From: Micromonospora fulviviridis | Lineage (GTDB): Bacteria > Actinomycetota > Actinomycetes > Mycobacteriales > Micromonosporaceae | NCBI RefSeq assembly: GCF_014648395.1 | Contig: NZ_BMRA01000007.1 | Location: forward strand, 123,991 to 187,990 | Length of the DNA: 64,000 nucleotides | Reading direction: 5' to 3' | Shown: piece by piece, positions 16,485-24,801 of the stretch | How the letters are laid out: each line of letters opens with the position of its first letter | Position numbering within the stretch: the stretch's first letter is position 1 | Program-made: the position numbers and the translations under genes | The notes under the pieces: generated by a model | The model's input: the letters and a program-made list of their open reading frames with translations, nothing else | What the model was told of the DNA's origin: nothing | Database searches by the model: none

Positions 16485-17210
16485 CTACTCCTCGATCACG
16501 TCGGCGATGACGACGGTGACGTTGTCCGGGCCGCCGGCCCGCAGCGCCAGGTCGATGAGCTTGGCCGCGCACGCCTCCCGGTCCGGGTAGCCGCCGAGCA
16601 CCTCGGCGAGGGTGTCGGGGCGTACCACGTTGGAGAGGCCGTCGCTGCACAGCAGCCAGCGGTCGCCGGCCCAGGGCACCATCGTGGCGTAGGTCGGGGA
16701 GACCTCGTCGCCCTGCAACGCCTGCGTCACCACGGCCCGGCGGGGATGGCTGCTCGCCTGCTCGGCGGTGATCACGCCCTGGTCGACCAGCATCTGCACG
16801 AAGGTGTCGTCCCGGGTGACCTGCTTCAGCACGCCCTCCCGGAACAGGTAGGCCCGGGAGTCGCCGACGTGCGCGAGGGCCAGGCAGCTGCCGGTGCGGG
16901 CGAAGAGCAGCGCGGTCAGGGTCGTGCCCATGCCCTGTCGTTCCGGGTCCTCCTCGACCGCCCGCCGGATCCCCGCGGTGGCCAGCTCGATGCCGCCCTG
17001 GAGAGCGGCCACCAACGCGTCCTCGGGGGTCTCCACGTCCAGCGGCGCGAATGCGTCCATCGCGATGCGGCTGGCCAGGTCACCGGCGGCCATGCCGCCC
17101 ATGCCGTCGGCGACGGCGACCAGCCAGTTACCGGCGTGCTGGGCGTCCTGGTTGCCACTGCGGATCAGCCCACGGTCGCTCGCCCCGACGGAACGAAGCT
17201 TCAGGGTCAT
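16485..17210 (-). CDS. PP2C-family serine/threonine protein phosphatase
   Basis: The 241-residue soluble phosphatase shows the PP2C metal-site motifs: SDRGLIRSGNQDA (motif I), VAVADGMGGMAAGDLAS (motif II), GMGTTLTALL, LAHVGDSRAYLFR, LLCSDGLSNVV and GGPDNVTVVIADV (final Asp-Asn). This is the PstP/PrpC-like single-domain form. Its partner kinase is not in the window. CAGGCT lies 7 nt before the ATG and there is no ribosome site, so the transcript may be leaderless. The stop is 5 nt from the convergent hrpB stop. Confidence 0.93.
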   Translation of the reverse strand: MTLKLRSVGASDRGLIRSGNQDAQHAGNWLVAVADGMGGMAAGDLASRIAMDAFAPLDVETPEDALVAALQGGIELATAGIRRAVEEDPERQGMGTTLTALLFARTGSCLALAHVGDSRAYLFREGVLKQVTRDDTFVQMLVDQGVITAEQASSHPRRAVVTQALQGDEVSPTYATMVPWAGDRWLLCSDGLSNVVRPDTLAEVLGGYPDREACAAKLIDLALRAGGPDNVTVVIADVIEE

Positions 17211-17365
17211 GGGAGGCAGCCTGCCAGTTGAAGGGCTCGGTTGTCTCTAGGAGATCAGGACCATGCTACGTGGCGCGGCGAATCTCACTGTCGGCGGAGG
17301 CGCGCGGGCCATCGGGCCGGATCGATTGACAGCGCGGGAACCTGCTGGAAACATCGGTCCGGTAT

Positions 17366-17379
17366 TGGGAGCGCTCCCA
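17366..17379. promoter_or_regulatory. CelR/CebR-type operator before the cellulase gene
   Basis: TGGGAGCGCTCCCA is a perfect 14-bp palindrome identical to the operator known for the LacI-family cellulase repressors CelR and CebR. It lies 38 bp before the GH9 start and downstream of TTGACA (17326-17331), so it sits near the expected transcription start. No CelR gene lies in the window. Confidence 0.88.
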
Positions 17380-17416
17380 GCTCCCGGCCCGCCTTCTGAG
17401 CACGGAAGGAACCTCC

Positions 17417-20026
17417 GTGACCCCATCCCGACGTCGGCTCACCGCCCTCGCCGCGGCCGCCACCCTGGCGCTCGCCGGCGGCACCGCCGCCCCGGCCCGC
17501 GCCGAGGTGCCGCCGGACGCCCCCGAACAGCTGCGCAACGGCGACTTCAGCGCCGGCACGTCCCCCTGGTTCTCCTACGGCACCGCCGACCTCGGGGTCA
17601 CCGACGGCCGGCTCTGCACCACCGTCGCCGGTGGCCTGGCCAACCCCTGGGACGCCGGCATCGGCCAGGACGCCGTCCCGCTGATCGCCGGCGCGGAGTA
17701 CGAACTCTCCTTCGACGTCTCCGCCACCCCCGGGGCGGCCGTCAAGGCCGTGCTCCAGCTCGGCAGCGCCCCCTACACGACGTACGCCAGCGTCGACGCG
17801 ACCGCGACCGGCACCGCCCAGCACGTCGCCAGGACGTTCACCGCCCCGGCCGACAACGCCGGCGCCCAGCTGATCTTCCAGGTCGGCGGCAGCACCGAGG
17901 CGCAGACGTTCTGCCTGGACAACGTCTCGCTGCGCGGCGGCGAGGCGGCCCCGCCGTACGAGCCCGACACCGGGCCGCGGGTGCGGGTCAACCAGGTCGG
18001 CTACCTGCCCGGCGGGCCGAAGAACGCCACGGTGGTCACCGACGCCGCCGAGGCGCTGCCGTGGCAGCTGAGGTCCGCCGCCGGGACCGTGGTGGCCGGC
18101 GGGACCACCACCCCGCGCGGCGTCGACCCCGCCTCGGGGCAGCGGGTGCAGACCGTCGACTTCTCCGCGTACCGCACCCCGGGCACCGGCTACACCCTGG
18201 TCGTCGACGGGGAGACCAGCCACCCGTTCGACATCTCCGGCACCCTCTACGACCGGCTGCGCGCCGACTCGCTCCAGTTCTTCTACGCCCAGCGCAGCGG
18301 CACCCCGATCGACGGCGACCTGATCGGCGCCGGCTACGCCCGCCCGGCCGGCCACCTCGGCGTGGCGCCGAACCAGGGCGACACCGACGTGCCCTGCCAG
18401 CCTGGCGTCTGCGACTACTCCCTCGACGTGCGCGGCGGCTGGTACGACGCCGGCGACCACGGCAAGTACGTGGTGAACGGCGGCATCGCCACCTACCAGC
18501 TGCTCAACGCCTTCGAGCGCACCAGGACCGCCGAGAGCGCCGGCGGCGGTGCGGCGCTGGGCGACGCCACCCTGCGGGTGCCGGAGCGCGGCAACACCGT
18601 CCCGGACATCCTCGACGAGGCCCGCTGGGAGCTGGAGTTCCTGCTGCGCATGCAGGTGCCGGCCGGCGAGCCGCTCGCCGGGATGGTCCACCACAAGATC
18701 CACGACCGGAACTGGACCGGGCTGCCGCTCGCCCCGCAGGACGACCCGCAGGCCCGCGAGCTGCACCCGCCGTCCACCGCCGCCACGCTCAACCTGGCCG
18801 CCGTGGCCGCCCAGTGCGCCCGCCTCTTCGCCCCGTACGACGCCGCGTTCGCGGCCCGCTGCGGCGCCGCCGCGAGGACCGCGTACGCGGCGGCCAAGGC
18901 CCACCCGGCGGTGTACGCGTCGGCGGCCGACGGCACCGGTGGCGGCGCGTACGACGACACGAACGTGAGCGACGAGTTCTACTGGGCGGCCGTCGAGCTG
19001 TGGCTGACCACCGGCGGGTCGGCGTACCTGGCCGACCTCACCGCCTCGCCGCTGCACACCGCCGACGTCTTCGCCCCCGGCGGGGCGTTCGGCTGGCAGA
19101 GCGTGGCCGCGCTGGGCCGGCTCGACCTGGCCACCGTGCCCAACAACCTGCCGGCCGCCGAACGGACCCGGATCCGCGCCTCGGTCACCGCCGCGGCCGA
19201 CCGCTACCTGGCCACCCTGCGGGACCAGGCGTACGGGCTGCCGCTGCCCGGCACGGCCGACGCGTACGTCTGGGGCAGCAACAGCAACCTCGTCAACAAC
19301 GCGATCGTGCTGGCCACCGCGTTCGACCTGAGCCGGGACGCGAAGTACCGGGACGGGGCCGTGCAGGGCACCGACTACCTGCTCGGCCGCAACGCGCTGA
19401 ACATGTCGTACGTGACCGGCTGGGGCGAGCAGCACGCGCGCAACCAGCACAGCCGGATCTTCGCCCACCAGCTGAACCCGGACCTGCCGAACCCGCCGGC
19501 CGGTTCGCTGGCCGGTGGCCCGAACGCCGCACTCCAGGACCCGTACGCGGCCAACCTGCTCGCCGGCTGCGCGCCGATGTTCTGCTACGTGGACGACATA
19601 AACTCGTACGCGACCAACGAGGTGGCGATCAACTGGAACTCCGCGCTGGCCTGGCTGGCGTCGTTCCTCGCCGACCAGGGCGACGCGGCCGCCGTGCCGG
19701 CGCCCACCTGCGCGGTCGCGTACACCACCCACGGCAGCTGGCCGGACGGCTTCACCACCCAGGTCACCGTGAAGAACACCGGCAGCTCGGCGGTGAACGG
19801 GTGGAGCCTCCGGTGGGCGTTCGTCGGTGACCAGAAGGTGAGCGGCTACTGGTCGGCACGGGTGACCCAGTCGGGTGCCACGGTCACCGCGAGGAACGAG
19901 TCGTGGAACGCGAAGATCGCCCCCGGCGGCACGGTCACGTTCGGCCTGAACGGCTCCACGTCCGGCGGCCCCAACCCCGAGCCGAACCTGATCACCCTGA
20001 ACGGCGCCGCCTGCACCATCTCCTGA
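17417..20026 (+). CDS. Secreted GH9 endoglucanase with CBM4/9 and CBM2 modules
   Basis: The 869-residue cellulase has a signal peptide (residues 1-29, ending APARAE). A CBM4/9-like module follows (about 37-172, EQLRNGDFSAGTSPWFSYGT onward), then an Ig-like CelD_N domain (about 178-267, RVRVNQVGYLPGGPKNATVV onward). The GH9 catalytic domain runs from about 270 to 750, with GGWYDAGDHGKYVVNGG (catalytic base region) and YATNEVAINWNSALAW (catalytic acid Glu). A C-terminal CBM2 (765-869) is bracketed by two Cys. It should cut beta-1,4-glucan outside the cell. GTG 17417 follows GGAAGGA. The upstream TGGGAGCGCTCCCA operator implies cello-oligosaccharide induction. A terminator-like hairpin follows. 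Confidence 0.93.
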   Translation: MTPSRRRLTALAAAATLALAGGTAAPARAEVPPDAPEQLRNGDFSAGTSPWFSYGTADLGVTDGRLCTTVAGGLANPWDAGIGQDAVPLIAGAEYELSFDVSATPGAAVKAVLQLGSAPYTTYASVDATATGTAQHVARTFTAPADNAGAQLIFQVGGSTEAQTFCLDNVSLRGGEAAPPYEPDTGPRVRVNQVGYLPGGPKNATVVTDAAEALPWQLRSAAGTVVAGGTTTPRGVDPASGQRVQTVDFSAYRTPGTGYTLVVDGETSHPFDISGTLYDRLRADSLQFFYAQRSGTPIDGDLIGAGYARPAGHLGVAPNQGDTDVPCQPGVCDYSLDVRGGWYDAGDHGKYVVNGGIATYQLLNAFERTRTAESAGGGAALGDATLRVPERGNTVPDILDEARWELEFLLRMQVPAGEPLAGMVHHKIHDRNWTGLPLAPQDDPQARELHPPSTAATLNLAAVAAQCARLFAPYDAAFAARCGAAARTAYAAAKAHPAVYASAADGTGGGAYDDTNVSDEFYWAAVELWLTTGGSAYLADLTASPLHTADVFAPGGAFGWQSVAALGRLDLATVPNNLPAAERTRIRASVTAAADRYLATLRDQAYGLPLPGTADAYVWGSNSNLVNNAIVLATAFDLSRDAKYRDGAVQGTDYLLGRNALNMSYVTGWGEQHARNQHSRIFAHQLNPDLPNPPAGSLAGGPNAALQDPYAANLLAGCAPMFCYVDDINSYATNEVAINWNSALAWLASFLADQGDAAAVPAPTCAVAYTTHGSWPDGFTTQVTVKNTGSSAVNGWSLRWAFVGDQKVSGYWSARVTQSGATVTARNESWNAKIAPGGTVTFGLNGSTSGGPNPEPNLITLNGAACTIS

Positions 20027-20072
20027 CCGGCGTGGTGGCCTCCCGGTTCGACGGGGAGGCCACCACCGCCGG
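20027..20072 (+). terminator. Hairpin after the GH9 gene
   Basis: Arms 20027-20044 and 20054-20072 pair over 18 bases (GTGGTGGCCTCCC core) with one bulged C and a 9-nt loop. It ends just before the SMR gene. Confidence 0.65.
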
Positions 20073-20090
20073 ACAGGCGATCATGGAGGC

Positions 20091-20411
20091 ATGGCCTACC
20101 TCTTCCTGCTCGGCGCGATCACCGCCGAGGTGATCGGCACCAGCCTGCTCAAGGCGACCGACGGCTTCACCCGGCTCTGGCCCACGCTCGGCGTCGCGGT
20201 CGCGTACCTGTCGTCGTTCGGGCTGCTCTCCCTGACGGTCAGGGACATCCCGGTCGGCGTCGCGTACGCGGTCTGGTCCGGGCTCGGGACCGCCGCCATC
20301 ATGGCCATCGGGGCGGCCTTCCTCGGCGAACCGCTGAGCCTCGCCAAGGTGGCCGGCGCGGGCCTGGTGATCGCCGGGGTGGTGGTGCTCAACCTCGGCG
20401 GCGCGCACTGA
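20091..20411 (+). CDS. Small multidrug resistance (SMR/EmrE-type) transporter
   Basis: The 106-residue protein has four membrane segments and the SMR signature. AYLFLLGAITAEVIGTSLLK holds the essential Glu of segment 1, and VGVAYAVWSGLGTAAIMAIG is the conserved WxGxG dimer region. FLGEPLSLAKVAGAGLVIAG and VVVLNLGGAH complete the fourth helix. Such dimers export cationic drugs or guanidinium-type compounds by proton exchange. The start has GATCAT 6 nt upstream, as in a leaderless gene. Substrate is not inferable. Confidence 0.92.
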   Translation: MAYLFLLGAITAEVIGTSLLKATDGFTRLWPTLGVAVAYLSSFGLLSLTVRDIPVGVAYAVWSGLGTAAIMAIGAAFLGEPLSLAKVAGAGLVIAGVVVLNLGGAH

Positions 20412-20451
20412 CGCCGAAACCCGGTGGACGCCCGCCGCCGAACCGGCGTCA
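20409..20451. terminator. Hairpin embracing both convergent stop codons
   Basis: TGACGCCG (20409-20416) and CGGCGTCA (20444-20451) are complementary, and each contains the TGA stop of the SMR and GNAT genes respectively. Inner CCGG segments add pairing. Confidence 0.5.
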
Positions 20452-20961
20452 GGCCACCGGCCGTCGCATGGCGATCCGGTCGGTCGGGTCCAGCCCGAGC
20501 GCGGCCTCGGCGGCCAGCAGCCCGGCCAGCCCCGGGGTCACCTCACCCCCGGTCAGCTCCCGGAACCCGCAACGCGCGTAGTACGGCCCGTTCCACGGCA
20601 CGCTGCGGAACGTGGTCAGGGTCAATGCGGGCAGTCCCGCCCCGGCGGCCCACCCGGCCACGTCGTCGAGCAGGCTCCGGCCGATCCCCCGCCGGGCGTA
20701 CCCGGGATCGACGCTGAGCTGCTGCACGTGCGCGCAGCCGTCGACCAGGTCGACCACGGCGAAGGCCACGGGCCGGTCCGCGGCGTCGACCGCGACCCGG
20801 AGCCGGCCGTCCCGCTGGGCGCCGGCCAGCGCGTCCAGCGGCAGTGGCGGCATGTCGGCGACGTCGGTCATGCCGATCTCCCGGAACGGCGCGCCGGAGG
20901 CCACCTCGATCCGCTGCACCTCGGTCAACTCGTCCACCCGGGCGGTCCTGCTGCGCTCCAC
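20449..20961 (-). CDS. GNAT-family N-acetyltransferase
   Basis: The 170-residue protein carries the acetyl-CoA binding motif VQQLSVDPGYARRGIGRSLL (beta-4 then R/Q-x-x-G-x-G/A). After that come TLTTFRSVPWNGPYYARCGF and RELTGGEVTPGLAGLLAAE, the usual motif B region. The substrate is unknown. The GTG start has no strong ribosome site. It converges on the SMR gene and shares a hairpin that covers both stop codons. Confidence 0.85.
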   Translation of the reverse strand: MERSRTARVDELTEVQRIEVASGAPFREIGMTDVADMPPLPLDALAGAQRDGRLRVAVDAADRPVAFAVVDLVDGCAHVQQLSVDPGYARRGIGRSLLDDVAGWAAGAGLPALTLTTFRSVPWNGPYYARCGFRELTGGEVTPGLAGLLAAEAALGLDPTDRIAMRRPVA

Positions 20962-21070
20962 GGCCCGACCCTGGCAGAGCGACGCCGGGCCCGCGAGAGG
21001 ATTTCCCCGGCAGGCGCCGGTGTGACGGGGGTCGCCCGGTTCGGGCCCACCCGGCCGGCGGGACGGTGCC

Positions 21071-21076
21071 TAGGGT
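21071..21076 (+). promoter_or_regulatory. Leaderless -10 element before the leader peptide of the MFS gene
   Basis: TAGGGT lies 7 nt before ATG 21084 and is one of the clearest TAnnnT boxes in the window. Confidence 0.5.
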
Positions 21077-21083
21077 CGAGGAC

Positions 21084-21152
21084 ATGACCATCACCGGGGC
21101 GTCCCCGCCGGACGCCACGCGCCAGCGGGTCGAGCGGGTGAGCGGGCGCTGA
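21084..21152 (+). CDS. 22-codon leader peptide coupled to the MFS gene
   Basis: A short frame starting MTITGASPP runs from ATG 21084 to TGA 21150-21152. The final A of its stop is the A of the MFS start codon (TGATG), so ribosomes ending here could restart on the transporter. The MFS gene lacks a clear ribosome site of its own. A TAGGGT box 7 nt upstream suits leaderless translation of this peptide. No attenuation hairpin or run of one amino acid was seen; the peptide is Arg-rich near its end. Confidence 0.45.
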   Translation: MTITGASPPDATRQRVERVSGR

Positions 21153-22405
21153 TGGGCCGGGTCTCGCCGATCCCGCCGCCGGGCGCGTTGCGCACCCTCG
21201 CCCTGGCCACCCTGGCCAACACGGTGGGCTCCGGGCTCTGGCTCGCCTGCGGCGCCCTCTACCTGACCCGGGACGTCGGGCTCTCCCCCGCCGCGGTCGG
21301 CGCCGGCCTCACCGTCGCCTGGCTGGTCGGGCTGACCGCCAGCGTTCCCCTCGGCGCGCTGGCCGACCGACGCGACCCGCGTACCCTCCGGGCCGCCATC
21401 CAGCTGGGCCAGGCGGTCGCGGCGGCGGCGTACCTGCTGGTCGGCTCGATGCCGGTGTTCCTCGCGGTGGCGATCCTCGAAGCGCTGCTGGCCTCCGGCA
21501 ACCTGGCGGTCCGCGCCGCGCTCGTCGCCGCGGTCGCCGGCCCCCGGGGCCGGGTGCACGCCTTCGCCACCCTGCGCGCCGTGGCGAACCTGGGCATCGC
21601 GGCCGGCGCGGCGCTGGCCGGGTTCGCGCTGGCCGTGGACACCCACCGGGCGTACCAGGTGCTGGTGGTCGGGAACGCGGCCACCTACCTGCTGTCGGCG
21701 GTGCTGCTCATGCGGCTGCCGGCCCACCCGCCGGCGCCGCGCGCTCCCGCGTCCGGCCGACCGCGACGGGCGCGGGCGCTGCGGGACGGGCGGTTCCTCG
21801 CCGTGAGTGGCGCGTCGGCGGTGCTGGCCCTGCACCTGACGGTGCTCACGCTCGTGGTGCCGCTGTGGACGGTCACCCGGGCCGGCGCGCCGCCGCCGGT
21901 GGTGTCCGCGGTGCTGCTGACCAACACGGTGCTCACCGTGCTGCTGGCGGTCCGGCTGAGCCGGGGCGCGGACACCGCCGCTCCCGCCGCCCGGAAGCTG
22001 CGCCGGGCCGGCCTGGTGCTGGCGGCGGCGACGCCGCTCTACGCGGCCACCGCGGGCCTGCCCACCGTCCCGGCGGTCGCGCTGCTGCTGGCCGCCACGG
22101 CGGTCTGGACGTTCGGCGACCTGTGGCACGGCGCCGCCGGGGCGGGGCTCGCCTACGACCTGGCCCCGCCGGACGCCCTCGGCGCCTACCAGGGCGCCGA
22201 CGGCCTGCTCGCCGGACTGGCCCGGGCGGTCGGTCCGGCCCTGCTCACCCTGCTGGTGCTCGACGGCGGGGTGCCGGGCTGGCTGGCGCTCGGCGCGCTC
22301 TTCGCCGGCGTCGGCCTGGCCGCCCCGGCGCTGACCCGGTGGGCGCTCGCGAACCGGGAGCCGGCCCGGCCGGTGGCCGGCGATCGTCCGGCCGCGCCGG
22401 TGTAG
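21152..22405 (+). CDS. MFS transporter
   Basis: The 417-residue protein has about twelve hydrophobic segments. TLANTVGSGLWLACGALYLT forms helix 1, and LTASVPLGALADRRDPRTLR contains the MFS loop motif (GxLADRxxxR). A central cytoplasmic loop rich in Pro and Arg (PAHPPAPRAPASGRPRRARA) separates the two halves. Its direction and substrate are unknown; drug-export MFS proteins are the nearest in style. Translation appears coupled to the 22-codon leader. The GNAT gene starts 12 nt after its stop and may be co-transcribed. Confidence 0.87.
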   Translation: MGRVSPIPPPGALRTLALATLANTVGSGLWLACGALYLTRDVGLSPAAVGAGLTVAWLVGLTASVPLGALADRRDPRTLRAAIQLGQAVAAAAYLLVGSMPVFLAVAILEALLASGNLAVRAALVAAVAGPRGRVHAFATLRAVANLGIAAGAALAGFALAVDTHRAYQVLVVGNAATYLLSAVLLMRLPAHPPAPRAPASGRPRRARALRDGRFLAVSGASAVLALHLTVLTLVVPLWTVTRAGAPPPVVSAVLLTNTVLTVLLAVRLSRGADTAAPAARKLRRAGLVLAAATPLYAATAGLPTVPAVALLLAATAVWTFGDLWHGAAGAGLAYDLAPPDALGAYQGADGLLAGLARAVGPALLTLLVLDGGVPGWLALGALFAGVGLAAPALTRWALANREPARPVAGDRPAAPV

Positions 22406-22417
22406 CAGCATGGCGGC

Positions 22418-22951
22418 ATGACGGACCAGCAGACCATCGCGATCCGCCCCGGCGGCCCGGCGGACGCCGCCACCGTGCTGCGGCTGCTCGACAGCGCCAC
22501 CGCCTGGCTCGTGGCACGCGGCCGGACCGGCCAGTGGGGAACCGAGCCGGCGTCGACCGACCCGCGCCGGATCGCCCAGGCCGACGCGTGGGCCACCGGC
22601 GGCGGGCTGTACCTCGCGATGGCCGGCGACGACGCGGTGGGCGCACTCGTGGTGGGGTCGGCCACCGCGTACGTGCCGCCGGCCACCGAGCCGGAGCTGT
22701 ACGTCAACCTGCTGGTCACCGACCGGGCGTGGGCGGGTCACGGGATCGGGGCGCGGCTGCTGGCGTACGCGGCGGAACTGGCCCGCGACCGTGGCCTGGG
22801 GCTGCTCCGGGTGGACTGCTACGGCGGGGACGACCGGGCGCTGGTCCGGTTCTACGAGGGCTGCGGCTTCACGGCCACCGACCCGTTCACGGTGGAACGG
22901 GAGGGCCGGGAGCCGTGGCCGGGGCAGGTGCTGGAGCGCCGCCTCGGCTGA
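22418..22951 (+). CDS. GNAT-family N-acetyltransferase
   Basis: The 177-residue enzyme begins with AIRPGGPADAATVLRLLDSA. The acetyl-CoA site is LYVNLLVTDRAWAGHGIGAR, with LLAYAAELARDRG following. Further on come LLRVDCYGGDDRALVRFYEG and CGFTATDPFTV, which form the GNAT C-terminal strand pair. It lies just behind the MFS gene, so a combined modify-and-export role is conceivable but unproven. The stop is 5 nt from that of the convergent UBP gene. Confidence 0.87.
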   Translation: MTDQQTIAIRPGGPADAATVLRLLDSATAWLVARGRTGQWGTEPASTDPRRIAQADAWATGGGLYLAMAGDDAVGALVVGSATAYVPPATEPELYVNLLVTDRAWAGHGIGARLLAYAAELARDRGLGLLRVDCYGGDDRALVRFYEGCGFTATDPFTVEREGREPWPGQVLERRLG

Positions 22952-22955
22952 CCGG

Positions 22956-23213
22956 TCAGCCGATCTCCTCGTCGACGAAGCACCAGCGCCACGACTCGCC
23001 GGGCTCGATCGAGCGCATCACGGGGTGCCCGGTCGACTCGAAGTGCTTCGTGGCGTGCTGGTAGGGCGAGGAGTCGCAGCAGCCCACGTGCCCGCAGGTC
23101 AGGCAGGCGCGCAGGTGCACCCAGTAGTCGTTGCCGATGGCCACGCAGTCCGGGCACTCGGTCGTGGTCTTCGGGTCGGCGTCACCCGCGTCGGTCAGGT
23201 GTGCGCAGCTCAC
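22956..23213 (-). CDS. UBP-type zinc-finger protein
   Basis: The 85-residue protein is a stand-alone UBP zinc finger. Its ligands include CAHL at the N-terminus, CPDC, HLRACLTCGHVGCCDSSPYQ, then HATKHFESTGHPVMRS and WRWCFVDEE. In eukaryotes this fold binds the C-terminus of ubiquitin; bacterial versions are of unknown role. Its start codon overlaps the antiporter stop by 4 nt (ATGA type), so it is translated together with a CPA1 antiporter. That constant pairing suggests it acts on, or reports on, the transporter. Confidence 0.85.
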   Translation of the reverse strand: MSCAHLTDAGDADPKTTTECPDCVAIGNDYWVHLRACLTCGHVGCCDSSPYQHATKHFESTGHPVMRSIEPGESWRWCFVDEEIG

Positions 23214-24790
23214 TCGTCGGCCTCCTGTCGCAGCAACGACTCTTCCAGGTCCAGGTCACGGTAGGCGTTGACCAGGACCTCTTCCGGGATCCGCCCGGAG
23301 TCGCGGGCGGCCCGGAACACCTCCCGCTCGGCGTCGATCATCTCCTTGCGCAGCCGACCGTACGCCTGCGAGGGGGTCTCCCGCGCGGTGCCCCCGAGCC
23401 GTTCCCAGGCCAGGTTGGTGCGGTTCTGCACCAGCCCGCGCAGCCGTTCCACGACCGCCTCGGGCGCCCCGTCGGCGAGTTCCTCCAGCCGGTCCCGGGC
23501 GGCGCGGCTGGCCTGCTGCTGCACGGCGGCGGCGGAGAGCGCGTCCTGCACCGGGTCGTCCGGCGGCAGTTTCGCCGCCCGCGCCACGGCCGGCAGGGTG
23601 GCGCCCTGCGCCACGAGCGTCACCACGATCACCGCGAACGCCAGCCAGATGAACAGCTGCCGCGGGTACTCCCGGCCGTCGGCCAGGGTGAGCGGCAGCG
23701 CGAGCGCGGCGGCGAGGGTGACCACCCCGCGCATCCCGGCCCAGCCGATGACGAGGGGGACCTGCACCGGGGGCGGCGCGTCCCGGCGGCGGACCCGCGG
23801 CACCAGCCGGGCCAGGTAGGTGGCCGGGATGAGCCAGACGAACCGGGTCAGCACGACGGCGGCCAGCACCGCGACGGTGATCCCGACCAGCCGGCCCGCC
23901 GGCTCGTCCAGGTCGCGCAGCACCTCGCGTAGTTGCAGGCCGACCAGCAGGAAGACCAGCCCTTCCAGCAGGAACTGGATGAGCCGCCAGAACGCGCCCA
24001 CCTGGAGCCGGGAGGCGGCCGACATCAGCAGCGGCTGCTTGTGCCCGATGCCCAGCCCGGTCACCACCACGGCGACCACCCCGGAGGCGTGGATCTCCTC
24101 GGCGGCGAAGACCACCGCGAACGGCACGATGAGCGACAGCGCGTTGTCCAGCACCGGGTCGGTGATGCGCTTGTGCAGGTGGCCGAAGACCACCACGCCG
24201 AGCAGCCCCACGAGGACGCCGCCGCCGGCCGAGACGAGCACCTCGCGCGCCACCTCGACGGCCCCGACGTGCCCACCGGCCGCGGTGGCCGCGGCGACCG
24301 CCACCCGCAGCAGCACCAGCGCGGTGGCGTCGTTGACCAGGCTCTCGCCCTCCAGGATGGTCACGATCCGCCGGGGCAGGCCCACCCGGCGGGCCACCGC
24401 CGTGGCGGCGACGGCGTCCGGCGGCGCCACCACCGCGCCGAGGGCCAGGCAGATCGCGTACGGCACGTCGGGCAGGATCAGGTGGACGACGGTGCCCACC
24501 ACGAACGCGGTGAAGATCACCAGCCCGACGGCGAGCAGCAGGATGGGCGGGAGGTTGAGCCGGAAGGCGGGCACGGAGGTCTTCAGCGCCGCCACGTAGA
24601 GCAGCGGCGGCAGGATGCCCACCAGCACCAGTTCCGGGTCGAGGCGCACCTGCGGGAGACCGGGCAGGAAGGACAGGCCGAGGCCGAGCACGACGAGCAG
24701 GATCGGCGCCAGCAGGCCGAGCCGCCGGGCCAGCGCCGCGCCGAACGTCGCGATCGCGAGAAAGACCACGACCTCGATCAGAGCTTCCAT
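23210..24790 (-). CDS. CPA1-family Na+/H+ antiporter with cytoplasmic tail
   Basis: The 526-residue protein has about twelve membrane segments, followed by a hydrophilic tail of about 115 residues. Key motifs are ALGAVVAPPDAVAATAVARR (the PPDA variant of the ion site) and ILEGESLVNDATALVLLRVA (the Asn-Asp pair). IGWAGMRGVVTLAAALALPL, the Arg-rich helix of NhaP-type exchangers, follows. ATG 24790 was chosen over upstream frames because it begins the first helix (MEALIEVVVFLAIATFGAAL). TAGGCT lies 8 nt upstream and overlaps the stop of the WYL gene, 11 nt away. Its stop overlaps the UBP zinc-finger start. Confidence 0.9.
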   Translation of the reverse strand: MEALIEVVVFLAIATFGAALARRLGLLAPILLVVLGLGLSFLPGLPQVRLDPELVLVGILPPLLYVAALKTSVPAFRLNLPPILLLAVGLVIFTAFVVGTVVHLILPDVPYAICLALGAVVAPPDAVAATAVARRVGLPRRIVTILEGESLVNDATALVLLRVAVAAATAAGGHVGAVEVAREVLVSAGGGVLVGLLGVVVFGHLHKRITDPVLDNALSLIVPFAVVFAAEEIHASGVVAVVVTGLGIGHKQPLLMSAASRLQVGAFWRLIQFLLEGLVFLLVGLQLREVLRDLDEPAGRLVGITVAVLAAVVLTRFVWLIPATYLARLVPRVRRRDAPPPVQVPLVIGWAGMRGVVTLAAALALPLTLADGREYPRQLFIWLAFAVIVVTLVAQGATLPAVARAAKLPPDDPVQDALSAAAVQQQASRAARDRLEELADGAPEAVVERLRGLVQNRTNLAWERLGGTARETPSQAYGRLRKEMIDAEREVFRAARDSGRIPEEVLVNAYRDLDLEESLLRQEADE

Positions 24791-24801
24791 GGGGTACGAG
24801 C

